Assembly: GCF_029914245.1 (NCBI RefSeq)
Contig: NZ_JARYZI010000001.1
Span: 62,001 to 126,000 of the forward strand
Origin: Fusibacter bizertensis
Lineage (GTDB): Bacteria; Bacillota; Clostridia; Peptostreptococcales; Acidaminobacteraceae
Length of the DNA: 64,000 nt
Direction: 5' to 3'
The translations under genes and the position numbers were made by a program. A model generated the notes under the pieces. That model was given only the letters and a program-made list of their open reading frames with translations. It had not been told where the DNA came from and made no database searches. Positions 1 through 11,095 of this stretch are shown here, piece by piece (position 1 is the stretch's first letter; every line of letters begins with the position of its first letter).

Positions 1-3000
1 GAATCATTTAAAGCAAGACACGCACTCCATAAAGTAAAACGCGGATCACTTTCTGATGTAACAGGAAATTTATATTTGGGCATCGATGCTGGTTCAACCA
101 CTACAAAAATAGCAGTAATTGATGATGCAAAAAATCTTGTCTTCAGCCATTATGGATCAAATGAAGGCAATCCATTAAGTACTACAATCGCTGCACTTAA
201 ACAGTTTTATAGCGAAAAACATCCTGAAGCTAAAATCGTTTATAGTACGGTTACTGGATATGGTGAAAGTTTAATAAAAGCTGCACTAAAAATTGATCAT
301 GGTGAAATTGAAACAGTTGCACATTACAAAGGCGCTGACTACTTTTTACCTGGCGTTGATTCAATTTTAGATATCGGCGGCCAAGATATGAAAAGCCTAC
401 GTATCAATGATGGTGTTATCAACTCAATTATGTTAAATGAAGCATGTTCATCTGGTTGTGGTTCATTTATTGAGACCTTTGCAAATTCAGTTAATCATAC
501 TGTACAAGATTTTTCAAAACTTGGTTTAATGTCGGAAAAACCTGTTGATCTAGGTACTCGTTGTACTGTTTTCATGAATTCACGTGTAAAACAAGCACAA
601 AAAGACGGTGCAACTGTTGGAGATATATCAGCAGGAATATCTATGTCTGTTGTTAAAAATGCATTATTTAAAGTAATCAGAATGCGTTCAATTGAAGATT
701 TGGGCGAAAAAATTGTTGTACAAGGTGGGACATTCTATAATGACGCTGTTCTTAGAGCACTAGAAAAAGTGTCTGGTAAAGAGGTTGTTAGACCTGATAT
801 CGCCGGCATCATGGGGGCATTTGGTTCTGCTTTAATCTCAAAAGAACGTTATAGTGAAGACTATGTAAGTGCAATGTTAAGGGACGATGCCTTAAACGAT
901 TTTAGTACTAAAACAGAGACAAAACACTGTAACCTTTGTGGTAATCATTGTCAACTCACTGTTAATCACTTTTCTGATAATCGACAATACATTACCGGCA
1001 ATCGTTGTGAAAGAGGTGCGGGGATCGAGGTTTCTGAAAATACGCTTCCCAACTTATACGATTATAAATACAATAGGGTTTTTGATTATCCTGTTCTAAG
1101 TCGAAAAGAAGCACCTCGTGGAACGATTGGTATCCCAAGAGTTCTAAACATTTATGAAGACTATCCATTTTGGGTAACATTTTTCACTCAATTAGGATAT
1201 AGAGTTGAACTTTCTACTCGTTCATCTAGAAAAATATATGAAATGGGTATGGAAACTATCCCATCAGAGAGTGTCTGTTATCCAGCTAAGTTAGTTCATG
1301 GTCATATTGAAGATTTAATCAATCGAAAAGTTGACAAGATATTTTATCCTTGTATTCCATACAATACTAAGGAAGATCAAAACGCTAACAATCATTACAA
1401 TTGTCCTGTTGTTACCTCATATCCAGAGACAATTCACGTGAATGTAGATCATATAAAAAACAAACAAACAGCGTATCATCATCCATTTTTACCAATTGAT
1501 TCGCCTGACCGCATGAAAAAAAGACTTTTTGAAGAACTAAAATCTTGGGGTCTAAATAAGGATGAAATCTATGGAGCAGTGGACAATGGATATGCTGCAC
1601 TAGAAAAATACAAAGCCGATGTAAGACAACAAGGTGAATTGGCAATTCTATATTTAGAAAGACACAATATTAAAGGTATAATCCTTGCAGGAAGACCTTA
1701 TCACGTCGATCCTGAAATCAACCACGGTATCCCAGAACTGATCAAGTCATATGGTTTTGCAGTTCTGTCTGAAGATGCAGTTGCACATCTTGACGATGTC
1801 AATAGACCTTTACGCGTGGTGGACCAATGGGTTTATCATACACGTCTGTATGCTGCTGCAACATTTGCTTCAAAACGAAAAGACATTGAACTTGTTCAGC
1901 TCAACTCATTTGGATGTGGTCTTGATGCGGTTACTTCTGATCAGGTTAAAGAAATTCTTGAAGGAACAGGTAAAATTAGCACACTCATCAAAATAGACGA
2001 GATCAACAACTTAGGCGCAATTAGAATTCGCGTAAGATCTTTAATCGCTGCTATCAACGAACGTGACAAAAGATGCTTTGTTCCTGTAGAATTTACTCCT
2101 GCAGCTGAGCGCGTCATTTTCACTGAAGAAATGAGAAAAACACATACAATTTTGGTTCCGCAAATGTCGCCAATTCACTTCCAATTTATTGAGGCTGCTT
2201 TGAAACCAGAAGGATATAATATCGAAGTTTTACCATCTATCGATACTGGTGCAATCGATGAGGGCTTAAAGTATGTTAATAATGATGCTTGCTATCCATC
2301 AATTTTAGTTGTCGGTCAAATGATGAATGCACTAAATTCTGGCAAATATGATTTGGATAAAACTGCATTAATCATCACTCAAACTGGTGGTGGATGTAGA
2401 GCGACTAACTATATCGCATTTATCAGACAAGCTCTAAAAAGTGCCAAAATGGATCATATTCCAGTTATCAGTCTCAACGCCTTGGGGTTAGAATCCAATC
2501 CTGGGTTTAAGATCACGAGACCACTACTAGAAAAACTTGTTCAAAGTATGTTATATGGTGATTTATTCATGCGTGTGCTCTATAAAACAAGACCTTATGA
2601 AGCTGTGAGCGGATCAGCAAATGCTCTTTATTCAGATTGGGTGGATAAATGTAAAGTATCACTTATGAAAGGGGACAAGAAAACTTTTAATAAAAATATT
2701 AAAGCTATTGTCGCTGATTTTGATGCTATTGCTTTAAATGATATTTACAAACCAAAAGTTGGTTTAGTGGGTGAGATTTTAGTGAAATTCCATCCAACTG
2801 CAAATAACAATATTGTTGAATTAATTGAAAAAGAAGGTGCTGAGGCAGTTATGCCAGATTTAATTGACTTCTTTTCATACACAGCATACAACAGCGTTAT
2901 TAAGAACAAATATTTATCTGGTACTATGAAAGCAAGATTAACCAGCGAAGTGCTAATTGGATTAATTGAGTTTTATCGTAAGCCTATGGTTACTGCACTT

Positions 3001-3351
3001 AACAACAGTAACCGCTTTAGTGGTCCAAAACATATCAAAGAGCTTGGACGACTTGCTGAGCCACATCTATCTTTATGTAATCAAACTGGAGAAGGTTGGT
3101 TTCTAACTGCTGAGATGGTAGAACTAATTCATAGTGGCGTTGATAATATCGTCTGTATGCAACCCTTCGCCTGTTTACCAAATCATATAACTGGGAAAGG
3201 CATGATCAAAGAACTTAAACAAAGTTACCCAGAATCAAATATCGTTGCTATTGATTATGATCCTGGTGCTAGTGAAGTAAACCAAATCAACAGAATTAAG
3301 CTTATGTTAGCAACAGCGCACGAAAAAATATCACCTTCAAATGATAAATAA
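1..3351 (+). CDS. Large BadF/HgdC-type 2-hydroxyacyl-CoA dehydratase activator, 5' end outside the window
   Basis: The frame is open from the first base, so this is the 3' part of a longer gene; the TTG at 76 is an internal codon. The 1,116 visible residues start just before an ASKHA-fold ATPase domain of the BadF/BadG/BcrA/BcrD family ([18 protein letters not shown]). The Cys motifs ACSSGCGSF and GTRCTVF match the region that binds the bridging [4Fe-4S] cluster in HgdC. A DUF2229-like part follows with [10 protein letters not shown] and ESVCYPAK, then a long C-terminal region. Known family members of about 1,400 residues have two tandem ATPase domains, so another should lie upstream. HgdC itself uses ATP to inject electrons into 2-hydroxyacyl-CoA dehydratases; the substrate of the large fused form is not settled. 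No dehydratase subunits are adjacent in the window. Confidence 0.85.
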   Translation, partial: ESFKARHALHKVKRGSLSDVTGNLYLGIDAGSTTTKIAVIDDAKNLVFSHYGSNEGNPLSTTIAALKQFYSEKHPEAKIVYSTVTGYGESLIKAALKIDHGEIETVAHYKGADYFLPGVDSILDIGGQDMKSLRINDGVINSIMLNEACSSGCGSFIETFANSVNHTVQDFSKLGLMSEKPVDLGTRCTVFMNSRVKQAQKDGATVGDISAGISMSVVKNALFKVIRMRSIEDLGEKIVVQGGTFYNDAVLRALEKVSGKEVVRPDIAGIMGAFGSALISKERYSEDYVSAMLRDDALNDFSTKTETKHCNLCGNHCQLTVNHFSDNRQYITGNRCERGAGIEVSENTLPNLYDYKYNRVFDYPVLSRKEAPRGTIGIPRVLNIYEDYPFWVTFFTQLGYRVELSTRSSRKIYEMGMETIPSESVCYPAKLVHGHIEDLINRKVDKIFYPCIPYNTKEDQNANNHYNCPVVTSYPETIHVNVDHIKNKQTAYHHPFLPIDSPDRMKKRLFEELKSWGLNKDEIYGAVDNGYAALEKYKADVRQQGELAILYLERHNIKGIILAGRPYHVDPEINHGIPELIKSYGFAVLSEDAVAHLDDVNRPLRVVDQWVYHTRLYAAATFASKRKDIELVQLNSFGCGLDAVTSDQVKEILEGTGKISTLIKIDEINNLGAIRIRVRSLIAAINERDKRCFVPVEFTPAAERVIFTEEMRKTHTILVPQMSPIHFQFIEAALKPEGYNIEVLPSIDTGAIDEGLKYVNNDACYPSILVVGQMMNALNSGKYDLDKTALIITQTGGGCRATNYIAFIRQALKSAKMDHIPVISLNALGLESNPGFKITRPLLEKLVQSMLYGDLFMRVLYKTRPYEAVSGSANALYSDWVDKCKVSLMKGDKKTFNKNIKAIVADFDAIALNDIYKPKVGLVGEILVKFHPTANNNIVELIEKEGAEAVMPDLIDFFSYTAYNSVIKNKYLSGTMKARLTSEVLIGLIEFYRKPMVTALNNSNRFSGPKHIKELGRLAEPHLSLCNQTGEGWFLTAEMVELIHSGVDNIVCMQPFACLPNHITGKGMIKELKQSYPESNIVAIDYDPGASEVNQINRIKLMLATAHEKISPSNDK

Positions 3352-3382
3352 ACTTTTTTAAATTTGTAAGGTATTGTTAAGC

Positions 3383-3426
3383 AGAACCTACTATAAGTGA
3401 TTTATAGTAGGTTCTTATAATTTTTA
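3383..3426 (+). terminator. Terminator after the activator gene
   Basis: A perfect 14-bp inverted repeat (3383-3396 with 3402-3415, loop GTGAT) lies 31 bases after the stop codon and is followed by an AT-rich tract with a run of five T. Confidence 0.75.
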
Positions 3427-3493
3427 ATTAATATATTCTTTAATAAATAGACTGACGCTGTGTTAACCTTACATGGCAATCGTTTTTTATTTC

Positions 3494-3502
3494 TGATATA
3501 AT
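3494..3502 (+). promoter_or_regulatory. Extended -10 promoter of deoD
   Basis: TGATATAAT is an extended -10 element (TG at 3494, TATAAT at 3497-3502). The sequence 17 bases upstream, TGGCAA, is a poor -35, as is common with extended -10 promoters. The predicted start is about 20 bases before the deoD ribosome binding site. Confidence 0.6.
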
Positions 3503-3530
3503 GAAGTAGATAAATTATGGAGGTGTAGAT

Positions 3531-4238
3531 TTGAGTACTCATATTAATGCAAAACTTGGCGATATCGCAGATATCGTATTATTACCTGGTGATCCGCTTA
3601 GAGCTAAATATATTGCTGAAACTTTCTTAGAAAATCCAGTATGTTACAATCAAGTTCGTGGAATGTCTGGCTTTACCGGAACTTATAATGGTGTTAGGGT
3701 ATCTGTTCAAGGAACAGGTATGGGGATGCCATCTTTATCAATTTACGTTAACGAATTATTGCGCTTTTATGATGTTAAGAAACTAATTCGTGTTGGCTCG
3801 TGTGGTGCTATGAAACCACATGTAAAAATTAGAGATATCATTTTAGCTCAAGGTGCTTCTACAACATCAAATATGAATAATCGTCGTTTCGGTAGTGTAA
3901 ATTTTGCTGCTATTGCTGACTTTGAATTACTTCATGAAACATATATGACAGCTAAAAGCAATGGCATGAAAGTTCATGTTGGTAATATTTTATCTGAAGA
4001 TAGTTTCTATGAGGACTATAATAGCAATCGCAATGCTAAGTTAGTTGATTACAATATCTTAGCGGTTGAGATGGAGGCTGCTGAACTTTATACTTTAGCA
4101 GCTAAGTATGATGCCAGTGCACTATGCGTTTTAACAGTGAGTGATTCTTTAGTTACACAAGAAGAGACTACTGCTGAAGAAAGAGAGCGTACATTTGGCG
4201 AGATGATCAAATTAGTCTTAGATACTGTTACAAAATAA
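3531..4238 (+). CDS. deoD: Purine nucleoside phosphorylase, DeoD type
   Basis: This enzyme splits purine (deoxy)ribonucleosides with phosphate into base and (deoxy)ribose-1-phosphate in purine salvage, in the cytoplasm. The 235 residues match the hexameric DeoD/UdP family in length and motifs: the phosphate-binding stretch [14 protein letters not shown] near the N-terminus, [16 protein letters not shown], and the nucleoside-binding VEMEAAELY. The start is TTG at 3531, placed by GGAGGTG at 3519-3525. It is monocistronic, with its own extended -10 promoter and a terminator at 4325-4346. Identification is secure. Confidence 0.95.
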   Translation: MSTHINAKLGDIADIVLLPGDPLRAKYIAETFLENPVCYNQVRGMSGFTGTYNGVRVSVQGTGMGMPSLSIYVNELLRFYDVKKLIRVGSCGAMKPHVKIRDIILAQGASTTSNMNNRRFGSVNFAAIADFELLHETYMTAKSNGMKVHVGNILSEDSFYEDYNSNRNAKLVDYNILAVEMEAAELYTLAAKYDASALCVLTVSDSLVTQEETTAEERERTFGEMIKLVLDTVTK

Positions 4239-4324
4239 TTAGCTGGTCTTAACGATAGATTAATTATCCTTGTCTCGTTTTTATGTCCTAATCGACCAAA
4301 ACTTAATAAGTTTTAGACTTAGTA

Positions 4325-4346
4325 GGGTGCTTATGCACCCTTTTTT
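4325..4346 (+). terminator. Terminator of deoD, abutting the next promoter
   Basis: GGGTGC-TTAT-GCACCC is followed at once by six T, a classic intrinsic terminator. The TG of the next gene's extended -10 begins two bases after the T run. Confidence 0.85.
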
Positions 4347-4347
4347 G

Positions 4348-4356
4348 TGTTATAAT
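4348..4356 (+). promoter_or_regulatory. Extended -10 promoter of the pyrophosphatase operon
   Basis: TGTTATAAT is a consensus extended -10. The hexamer 17 bases upstream (TGCTTA) lies inside the deoD terminator and is weak. This -10 covers the ATG at 4355, so that ATG cannot be the start of the downstream gene. Confidence 0.65.
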
Positions 4357-4387
4357 GTTGGATGAAATAGAGAAAGGGGCACTATTA

Positions 4388-6013
4388 ATGGAAGATAAAA
4401 TACTTATATTTGGTCATAAAAATCCCGACACAGATAGTGTAACCTCTGCGATTGCACTGTCATATTTAAAAAACAAATGTGGGCAGCTTACAGAACCATG
4501 TGTTTTAGGTGAAATTGCCAAAGAAGCTGAATTTGTACTTGATTATTTTGAAGTCCAGAAACCTCGAATGATTGAAAATGTCAAAATTCAGTTAAAAGAT
4601 TTGGATTTTGATAGAATCTTGCCTTTGGAACCTTCAAATTCTATTCTAAAAGCGTATAATCATATGAATTCATATAAGATTAGAACTTTACCGATCGTAG
4701 ATCCTGATGGATACCTCATCGGAATTATCACCATGAAAGATATTGCTATGAATGCAATCAATGGTGATTATCACGCTATACACACGACATTTAATAATAT
4801 TAAGCAAGACTTAAATGCAGATATATTGAACTATGGTCACAGCGATATCAATGGGCATATTGTTATAACCGCATTTCATGAAACTACAATCATCAAACAG
4901 CATCGCATAGAACCTGATTCAATCGTCATCACAGGAGACCGTTTTGACATAATTGAACATGCTATTCTTACTAAAGTTCAGTTAATTATAGTAACAGGTG
5001 ATTTGGAAATTCCGGAGTTGTTAATTGACAAGGCAAAAGTAAGTGGCGTTAACCTTATTCGTACATCGTATGACACTTATTCAACTTCAAAACTCATCAA
5101 TCAAACGAACTTTGTCAGTACAATTATGAATACCAGTAGACTCATGAAGTTTAGAGTAGATGAATACCTTGAAAATTGTCGTGAAATTATCCAGACCTCT
5201 AAGCATTCAAAGTTTCCAGTGGTTGACGAACAAGGTAGATATCTAGGTATTATTGGTAGAACTCATTTTCTGAATCCAACAAAAAAGAATGTGATTCTTG
5301 TAGACCATAACGAATACTCACAGTCTGCAAACGGACTGGTTGAAGCAGAGGTGTTAGAAATTATTGATCACCATAAAATTGGTGATATCAATACCAATTT
5401 ACCAATATCCTTTAGAAATATGCCTGTAGGAAGTACAAATACAATTATTTTTCAACTATTTAAAGAAGAAAATATCGATATTCCCAAAGAAATTGCAGGA
5501 CTTATGCTTTCTGGAATTGTATCGGACACCTTATTTTTAAAATCACCTACTACAACTTATTTTGATGAACATGCCGTTTCAGTTTTAAAAGAAATTGCTG
5601 CGATTGATCTTTCAAAATATGCACTTGAAATGTTTAAAAATGGAACTTCTCTTGAAGGACGTACTGTCAGTGAAATTTTCTTTAATGATTTTAAAGAATT
5701 TGTTATTGAAGGGTATAAACTTGGTGTGTCTCAAGTTTTCACTCTTAATTTTGAAGAGATTATTGAAAATAAAGAAAAATACTTAAAATTAATTCAGAAC
5801 ATTCATGATGATAAGGATCATTTCTTAACTTTAATGCTCGTCACTGATATTATCAAAGAAGGCTCATATACTCTTTATGTAAGTAAGCACGATAGACTGA
5901 TGAGCATGGCTTTTGAAAAATCAGTTGAACAAGGAACATTTATAGATAATATTGTTTCTCGAAAAAAACAAATTATTCCTATGCTTATTAACGCCATCAA
6001 TATGATCAAATAG
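4388..6013 (+). CDS. ppaC: Manganese-dependent inorganic pyrophosphatase with CBS and DRTGG domains
   Basis: This family II pyrophosphatase hydrolyses PPi to phosphate and pulls biosynthetic reactions forward. The order of parts (541 residues) is: DHH N-terminal half with FGHKNPDTDSV; first CBS motif (RTLPIVDPDGYLIGIIT); a DRTGG-type domain; second CBS (KFPVVDEQGRYLGIIG); the rest of the DHH domain with LVDHNE and IIDHHKIGD; and a DHHA2 domain ending near SRKKQIIP. CBS-pyrophosphatases of clostridia are regulated by adenine nucleotides and, in DRTGG forms, by diadenosine polyphosphates. The start is ATG 4388, eight bases after AAAGGGG; the ATG at 4355 overlaps the promoter. It probably heads an operon with the next two genes, each separated by 24 bases. 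Confidence 0.93.
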   Translation: MEDKILIFGHKNPDTDSVTSAIALSYLKNKCGQLTEPCVLGEIAKEAEFVLDYFEVQKPRMIENVKIQLKDLDFDRILPLEPSNSILKAYNHMNSYKIRTLPIVDPDGYLIGIITMKDIAMNAINGDYHAIHTTFNNIKQDLNADILNYGHSDINGHIVITAFHETTIIKQHRIEPDSIVITGDRFDIIEHAILTKVQLIIVTGDLEIPELLIDKAKVSGVNLIRTSYDTYSTSKLINQTNFVSTIMNTSRLMKFRVDEYLENCREIIQTSKHSKFPVVDEQGRYLGIIGRTHFLNPTKKNVILVDHNEYSQSANGLVEAEVLEIIDHHKIGDINTNLPISFRNMPVGSTNTIIFQLFKEENIDIPKEIAGLMLSGIVSDTLFLKSPTTTYFDEHAVSVLKEIAAIDLSKYALEMFKNGTSLEGRTVSEIFFNDFKEFVIEGYKLGVSQVFTLNFEEIIENKEKYLKLIQNIHDDKDHFLTLMLVTDIIKEGSYTLYVSKHDRLMSMAFEKSVEQGTFIDNIVSRKKQIIPMLINAINMIK

Positions 6014-6037
6014 ACCTCAAGGAGGAAACACAAATAA

Positions 6038-7324
6038 ATGCTTAATAAATATAGCTATTATCACAAACTCGGAATTGAGCAAATTACGCTTTCTTATATT
6101 GAAAAGTGTGAAGCTCAAATTAATCCTCAATTTAAAGCTATTGATGACATTGCTGAGTTTAACCAGTTAAAAGTACTACATGCTATGCAAGAAAACAAAT
6201 TATCAGATATACATTTTAACTGGAATACCGGTTATGGCTACGATGATATTGGTAGGGATGCTGTAGAAAATGTTTATAAGACTGTCTTCGGTGCAGAAGA
6301 TGCTATTGTACGCCCGATTATCGTATCTGGAACTCATGCATTGACACTGATGTTAACGGGCATCCTTAGACCTAAACAACGAATGTTGAGCATCACAGGC
6401 AGACCATATGATACTCTTGAAAAAGTGATTGGACTGTCCAAATCAGAATCTATGTCTTTGTTAGACATAGGGGTAATCTATGATGAAGTTCCACTTAACC
6501 TGGAGGGTTCATTTGATGTGACAGCTATAAAAGAGGCTATGTCCAAACCAACTGATGTCATCTATATCCAACGTTCTGCTGGTTATGCATGGAGAAGGGG
6601 ACTTAAGATCTCTGAAATAGCGGAAGTAATTAAACTAGTTAAAAAAATTGCTCCTAACTGTATAGTAATGGTGGATAACTGTTATGGTGAGTTCTTAGAT
6701 TATCAAGAACCCACTGAGGTAGGCGCTGATTTAATAGCGGGAAGCTTAATTAAAAACCCCGGTGGTGGATTAGCACTTAGTGGTGGCTATATTGTAGGAA
6801 AAAGTCAACTAATTGAACAAGTTGCCGGACGTATGACATCTCCTGGAATTGGTAAAGAATGCGGATTGACATTTGGTCAAACACGTCCTATTTTACAAGG
6901 CCTTTTTATGGCACCAAAAGTCGTTAGCGGTGCGTTGAAAGGTGCGATACTATGTGCAAAAGTTTACGAAACACTTGGATACAAAGTAAATCCATCACCT
7001 GAAGCAAGCAGAAGTGACATCATACAAGCGATCGAATTTGGTACGCCTGACAAAGTCATTTCATTTTGTAGAGGTATACAAAGCGCATCACCAATTGATA
7101 GCTTTGTTACACCAGAACCATGGGCAATGCCTGGATATACCAGCGATGTCATAATGGCAGCAGGAGCTTTTGTACAAGGTTCTTCTATTGAACTAAGTGC
7201 TGACGCACCAATTAGACCTCCATACATTGCATATTTTCAAGGTGGTTTAACGTATGAACATTCTAAATTTGGAGTAATAAAATCTTTACAAACACTGCAA
7301 AATAGTAATTTAATTACTATCTAA
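6038..7324 (+). CDS. PLP-dependent YnbB-like protein (methionine gamma-lyase/aluminium resistance family)
   Basis: The 428 residues match the fold-type I PLP enzyme family often labelled aluminium resistance protein or methionine gamma-lyase-like (YnbB of Bacillus). Visible features are the cofactor-binding SGTHALTLML near residue 95, MVDNCYGEF holding the Asp that meets the pyridine nitrogen, and AGSLIKNPGGG, whose Lys is the likely Schiff-base residue. The biochemical function is not established. In Bacillus and many clostridia the gene sits near hfq/miaA; here it lies between a pyrophosphatase and malic enzyme, probably in one operon. AAGGAGG at 6018-6024 supports the start, although 13 bases is a long spacing. 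Confidence 0.85.
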   Translation: MLNKYSYYHKLGIEQITLSYIEKCEAQINPQFKAIDDIAEFNQLKVLHAMQENKLSDIHFNWNTGYGYDDIGRDAVENVYKTVFGAEDAIVRPIIVSGTHALTLMLTGILRPKQRMLSITGRPYDTLEKVIGLSKSESMSLLDIGVIYDEVPLNLEGSFDVTAIKEAMSKPTDVIYIQRSAGYAWRRGLKISEIAEVIKLVKKIAPNCIVMVDNCYGEFLDYQEPTEVGADLIAGSLIKNPGGGLALSGGYIVGKSQLIEQVAGRMTSPGIGKECGLTFGQTRPILQGLFMAPKVVSGALKGAILCAKVYETLGYKVNPSPEASRSDIIQAIEFGTPDKVISFCRGIQSASPIDSFVTPEPWAMPGYTSDVIMAAGAFVQGSSIELSADAPIRPPYIAYFQGGLTYEHSKFGVIKSLQTLQNSNLITI

Positions 7325-7348
7325 TAAAATCTATTAAATGGAGGGAAC

Positions 7349-8521
7349 ATGAATTATAATCAACGCGCACTTGAATTACACGAAGCTGCAAAAGGCAAAA
7401 TCGAAGTAACAAGTAAAGTTAAACTTGAATCAAAAGATGACTTATCGATGGCTTACACACCAGGCGTTGCTGAACCATGTAGAAAAATTGCAGCTAATCC
7501 AGAAGATGTCTACAAGTACACATCTAAAGGCAACTTAGTTGCAGTAGTCTCTGATGGATCAGCCGTTTTAGGTTTAGGTAACATCGGCGCGAAAGCTGCT
7601 ATTCCAGTCATGGAAGGCAAGGCTATACTTTTTAAAGCCTTTGCAAATGTTGATGCATTCCCAATTTGCGTAGAATCTCAGGAAGTCGATTCCATCGTCC
7701 AAACTGTAGTACAAATTGCTCCGGTATTTGGTGGTATTAATCTTGAAGACATTTCATCTCCTAGATGTGTTGAAGTTGAAAGGAAACTTAAGGAACTACT
7801 TGATATTCCTGTTTTCCATGACGATCAACATGGTACAGCTATCGTTGTTTGTTCAGCACTGATTAACGCACTTAAAATCGTTAACAAAAAAATTGAAGAA
7901 ATAAAAATTGTTATTAACGGCGCAGGTTCAGCTGGTAATGCGATCGCTAGAATGCTTGTTGACTTAGGTGCTAAAAATATTCTTTCATGTGATCGTGCCG
8001 GAATCATTAGTAGAAACGTAAAACAAAAAAACTGGGTTCAAGATGAAATTGCACTAATAACCAATTCAAACTGTACAGAAGGTACATTAGCAGATGCAAT
8101 GGATGGCGCTGACGTATTTATAGGCGTTTCATCCAAAGATGCAGTTTCAAAAGAAATGGTAACTTCAATGAATACTGATTCTATTGTTTTTGCGATGGCT
8201 AATCCAGATCCTGAAATTATGCCTGATTTAGCTAAAGAGGCAGGCGCAAGAATTGTAGGGACTGGTCGATCAGATTTTGCAAATCAAATCAATAACGTAC
8301 TAGCTTTTCCAGGTATTTTCAGAGGCGCTTTAGATGCCAAAGCATCAGATATCAATGAAGCTATGAAAGTTGCAGCAGTTTATGCTATTGCAGACCTTAT
8401 CTCTGCTGATGAATTAAATGATGAATATATCATCCCATCTGCACTTAACAAGAGCATTGGAGAAAAGGTTGCAACTGCAGTATACAAAGCAGCTGTTGAT
8501 TCAGGTGTTTCTAGAGTATAG
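7349..8521 (+). CDS. Malic enzyme, short bacterial form
   Basis: Malic enzyme decarboxylates malate oxidatively to pyruvate with NAD or NADP. At 390 residues it is the compact bacterial type without a phosphotransacetylase domain. Motifs are YTPGVAEPCR and VVSDGSAVLGLGNIG in the N-terminal malic domain, EDISSPRC, FHDDQHGTA (metal-binding Asp pair), and the dinucleotide-binding VINGAGSAGNAIA. GGAGGGAAC precedes the ATG. It is the last gene of the apparent pyrophosphatase operon and ends in a hairpin shared with gdhA. Cofactor preference cannot be read from the sequence with confidence. Confidence 0.95.
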   Translation: MNYNQRALELHEAAKGKIEVTSKVKLESKDDLSMAYTPGVAEPCRKIAANPEDVYKYTSKGNLVAVVSDGSAVLGLGNIGAKAAIPVMEGKAILFKAFANVDAFPICVESQEVDSIVQTVVQIAPVFGGINLEDISSPRCVEVERKLKELLDIPVFHDDQHGTAIVVCSALINALKIVNKKIEEIKIVINGAGSAGNAIARMLVDLGAKNILSCDRAGIISRNVKQKNWVQDEIALITNSNCTEGTLADAMDGADVFIGVSSKDAVSKEMVTSMNTDSIVFAMANPDPEIMPDLAKEAGARIVGTGRSDFANQINNVLAFPGIFRGALDAKASDINEAMKVAAVYAIADLISADELNDEYIIPSALNKSIGEKVATAVYKAAVDSGVSRV

Positions 8522-8553
8522 AAATAAATGTACAATAATAAAGCTAAAATAGC

Positions 8554-8602
8554 TTAAAGGGACATATAAAATGATATTTCATCATTTTATATGTCCCTTT
8601 AA
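8554..8602. terminator. Bidirectional terminator between malic enzyme and gdhA
   Basis: A perfect 22-bp inverted repeat (8554-8575 with 8581-8602, loop ATTTC) lies between two convergent genes. It ends in TTTAA on the plus strand and its mirror on the minus strand, so it can serve both. Confidence 0.75.
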
Positions 8603-8711
8603 TAATTAGTTCAAGTATATCTCTATACGCTGATTTTAGTTAACTGTTACACTAGTTTTAGTTTAGTTTTATCAATTTTACCACTAAATAAAATAGTAAT
8701 TATATTAGATT

Positions 8712-10100
<1,389 letters not shown>

Positions 10101-10135
10101 TTACGTTTAATAAAATAATCATTTTATAACAAAAT

Positions 10136-10150
10136 AGTGATTTAATCACT
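10136..10150. promoter_or_regulatory. Operator-like dyad upstream of gdhA
   Basis: AGTGATT-T-AATCACT is a perfect 7-bp dyad about 90 bases upstream of the gdhA start. A further GTGAT half-site occurs nearer the gene, in minus orientation at about 10093-10097. It sits in the likely promoter region, but no regulator can be named. Confidence 0.35.
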
Positions 10151-10158
10151 TTCGTCCT

Positions 10159-10203
10159 AAAAAAGGCATCATTAAGTATAATTTACACTTAATGATGCCT
10201 TTT
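10159..10203 (-). terminator. Terminator of lexA
   Basis: A perfect 17-bp stem (10161-10177 with 10187-10203) begins about 17 bases after the lexA stop. Read on the minus strand it ends in six T. Confidence 0.85.
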
Positions 10204-10220
10204 AAATTCTGTATTTGTAA

Positions 10221-10850
10221 TTACATCTTTCTAAAAACACCTCTAACTTTTCCAAGAATCTGAACATCATCCACATAAATAGGAGACATAGATGCATTTT
10301 CTGGCTGCAATCTAACACGTGCTTTTTCTTTATAGAAAGTCTTAACTGTTGCACTATCATCAATCATAGCAACAACAATATCACCACTATTCGCGTCATC
10401 TTGCTTTTTAACTAAAACTAAATCTCTGTTAAAAATACCAGCTTCAATCATACTATCACCTTTAACTTTTAGCATAAAGTATACGCCTTCATCGACAAAA
10501 TCAGAAGGAATGGGGAAGGTCTCATCAATACTTTCAACTGCTAAAATAGGTTGACCAGCAGTAATTTCACCAACTATTGGAACGAAACGTGTATCTCTAG
10601 CTAAAGAAACTACGTTTGAAACAGGTTCATTTTCCATATCGAAAATCTCTATTGCTCTAGGTTTAGTAGGATCTCTTCGGATCTTACCAAGCTCTTCTAA
10701 TCTAGTAAGATGAGTATGAACAGTAGAAGTTGATTTAAGACCAACTGCTTGACAAATTTCACGTACCGAAGGTGGATAGCCTTTTTTTGAGACTTCGTCC
10801 TTTAAAAAATCTAAAATCATCTGTTGTTTCTTAGAGATAGAAGCACCCAT
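10221..10850 (-). CDS. lexA: SOS repressor LexA
   Basis: LexA represses DNA-damage genes and cleaves itself when RecA filaments form. The 209-residue form has a winged helix ([20 protein letters not shown], residues 25-43), the Ala98-Gly99 cleavage site in GEITAGQP, Ser133 in KGDSMIEAG and Lys170 in ATVKTFY. The start is ATG 10850, eight bases after AGGGGG; a longer frame back to 10976 adds a hydrophobic stretch, runs through the promoter and is not part of LexA. The promoter at 10948-10976 is overlapped by an SOS-like box, consistent with autorepression. The gene is divergent from a LysM protein gene, the same arrangement as lexA-yneA of Bacillus. Confidence 0.96.
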   Translation of the reverse strand: MGASISKKQQMILDFLKDEVSKKGYPPSVREICQAVGLKSTSTVHTHLTRLEELGKIRRDPTKPRAIEIFDMENEPVSNVVSLARDTRFVPIVGEITAGQPILAVESIDETFPIPSDFVDEGVYFMLKVKGDSMIEAGIFNRDLVLVKKQDDANSGDIVVAMIDDSATVKTFYKEKARVRLQPENASMSPIYVDDVQILGKVRGVFRKM

Positions 10851-10947
10851 ATAATACCCCCTGTCATATTTTATATAGTTATCATTAAATTTATTATAGA
10901 ACAAGTTTAAACTTAAAATAATATGCTCAATACCTTTAATTAAGCTG

Positions 10948-10986
10948 ATTATAACATAAGCACTAAAAAAAATCAAACATTAGTTC
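10948..10986 (-). promoter_or_regulatory. lexA promoter with degenerate SOS box
   Basis: On the minus strand TTGATT (10971-10976), a 17-base spacer and TATAAT (10948-10953) with an extended TG form a good sigma-A promoter. GAACTAATGTTT (10975-10986), one base off GAAC-N4-GTTC, overlaps the -35. Confidence 0.65.
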
Positions 10987-10996
10987 TGTTTTTCTC

Positions 10997-11047
10997 TTTA
11001 CAAAGAACGCACGTTCGTATATAATTGCATTATAAGAACACATGTTC
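10997..11047 (+). promoter_or_regulatory. LysM gene promoter with two perfect SOS boxes
   Basis: TTTACA (10997-11002), 17 bases and TATAAT (11020-11025) form a sigma-A promoter. One GAAC-N4-GTTC box (11005-11016) lies inside the spacer and a second (11036-11047) just after the predicted start point. Both are perfect for the Bacillus/Clostridium LexA consensus, so tight LexA repression is expected. Confidence 0.85.
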
Positions 11048-11095
11048 TTTAAGTGCTAAAACTATAAGATAATATAAGAAAGGAAGTTGATCTTT

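Noticed and set aside
10851-10976. Longer lexA start with a hydrophobic N-terminal extension
   Set aside because: It reads through the lexA promoter, and the conserved LexA start with a good ribosome binding site is at 10850.
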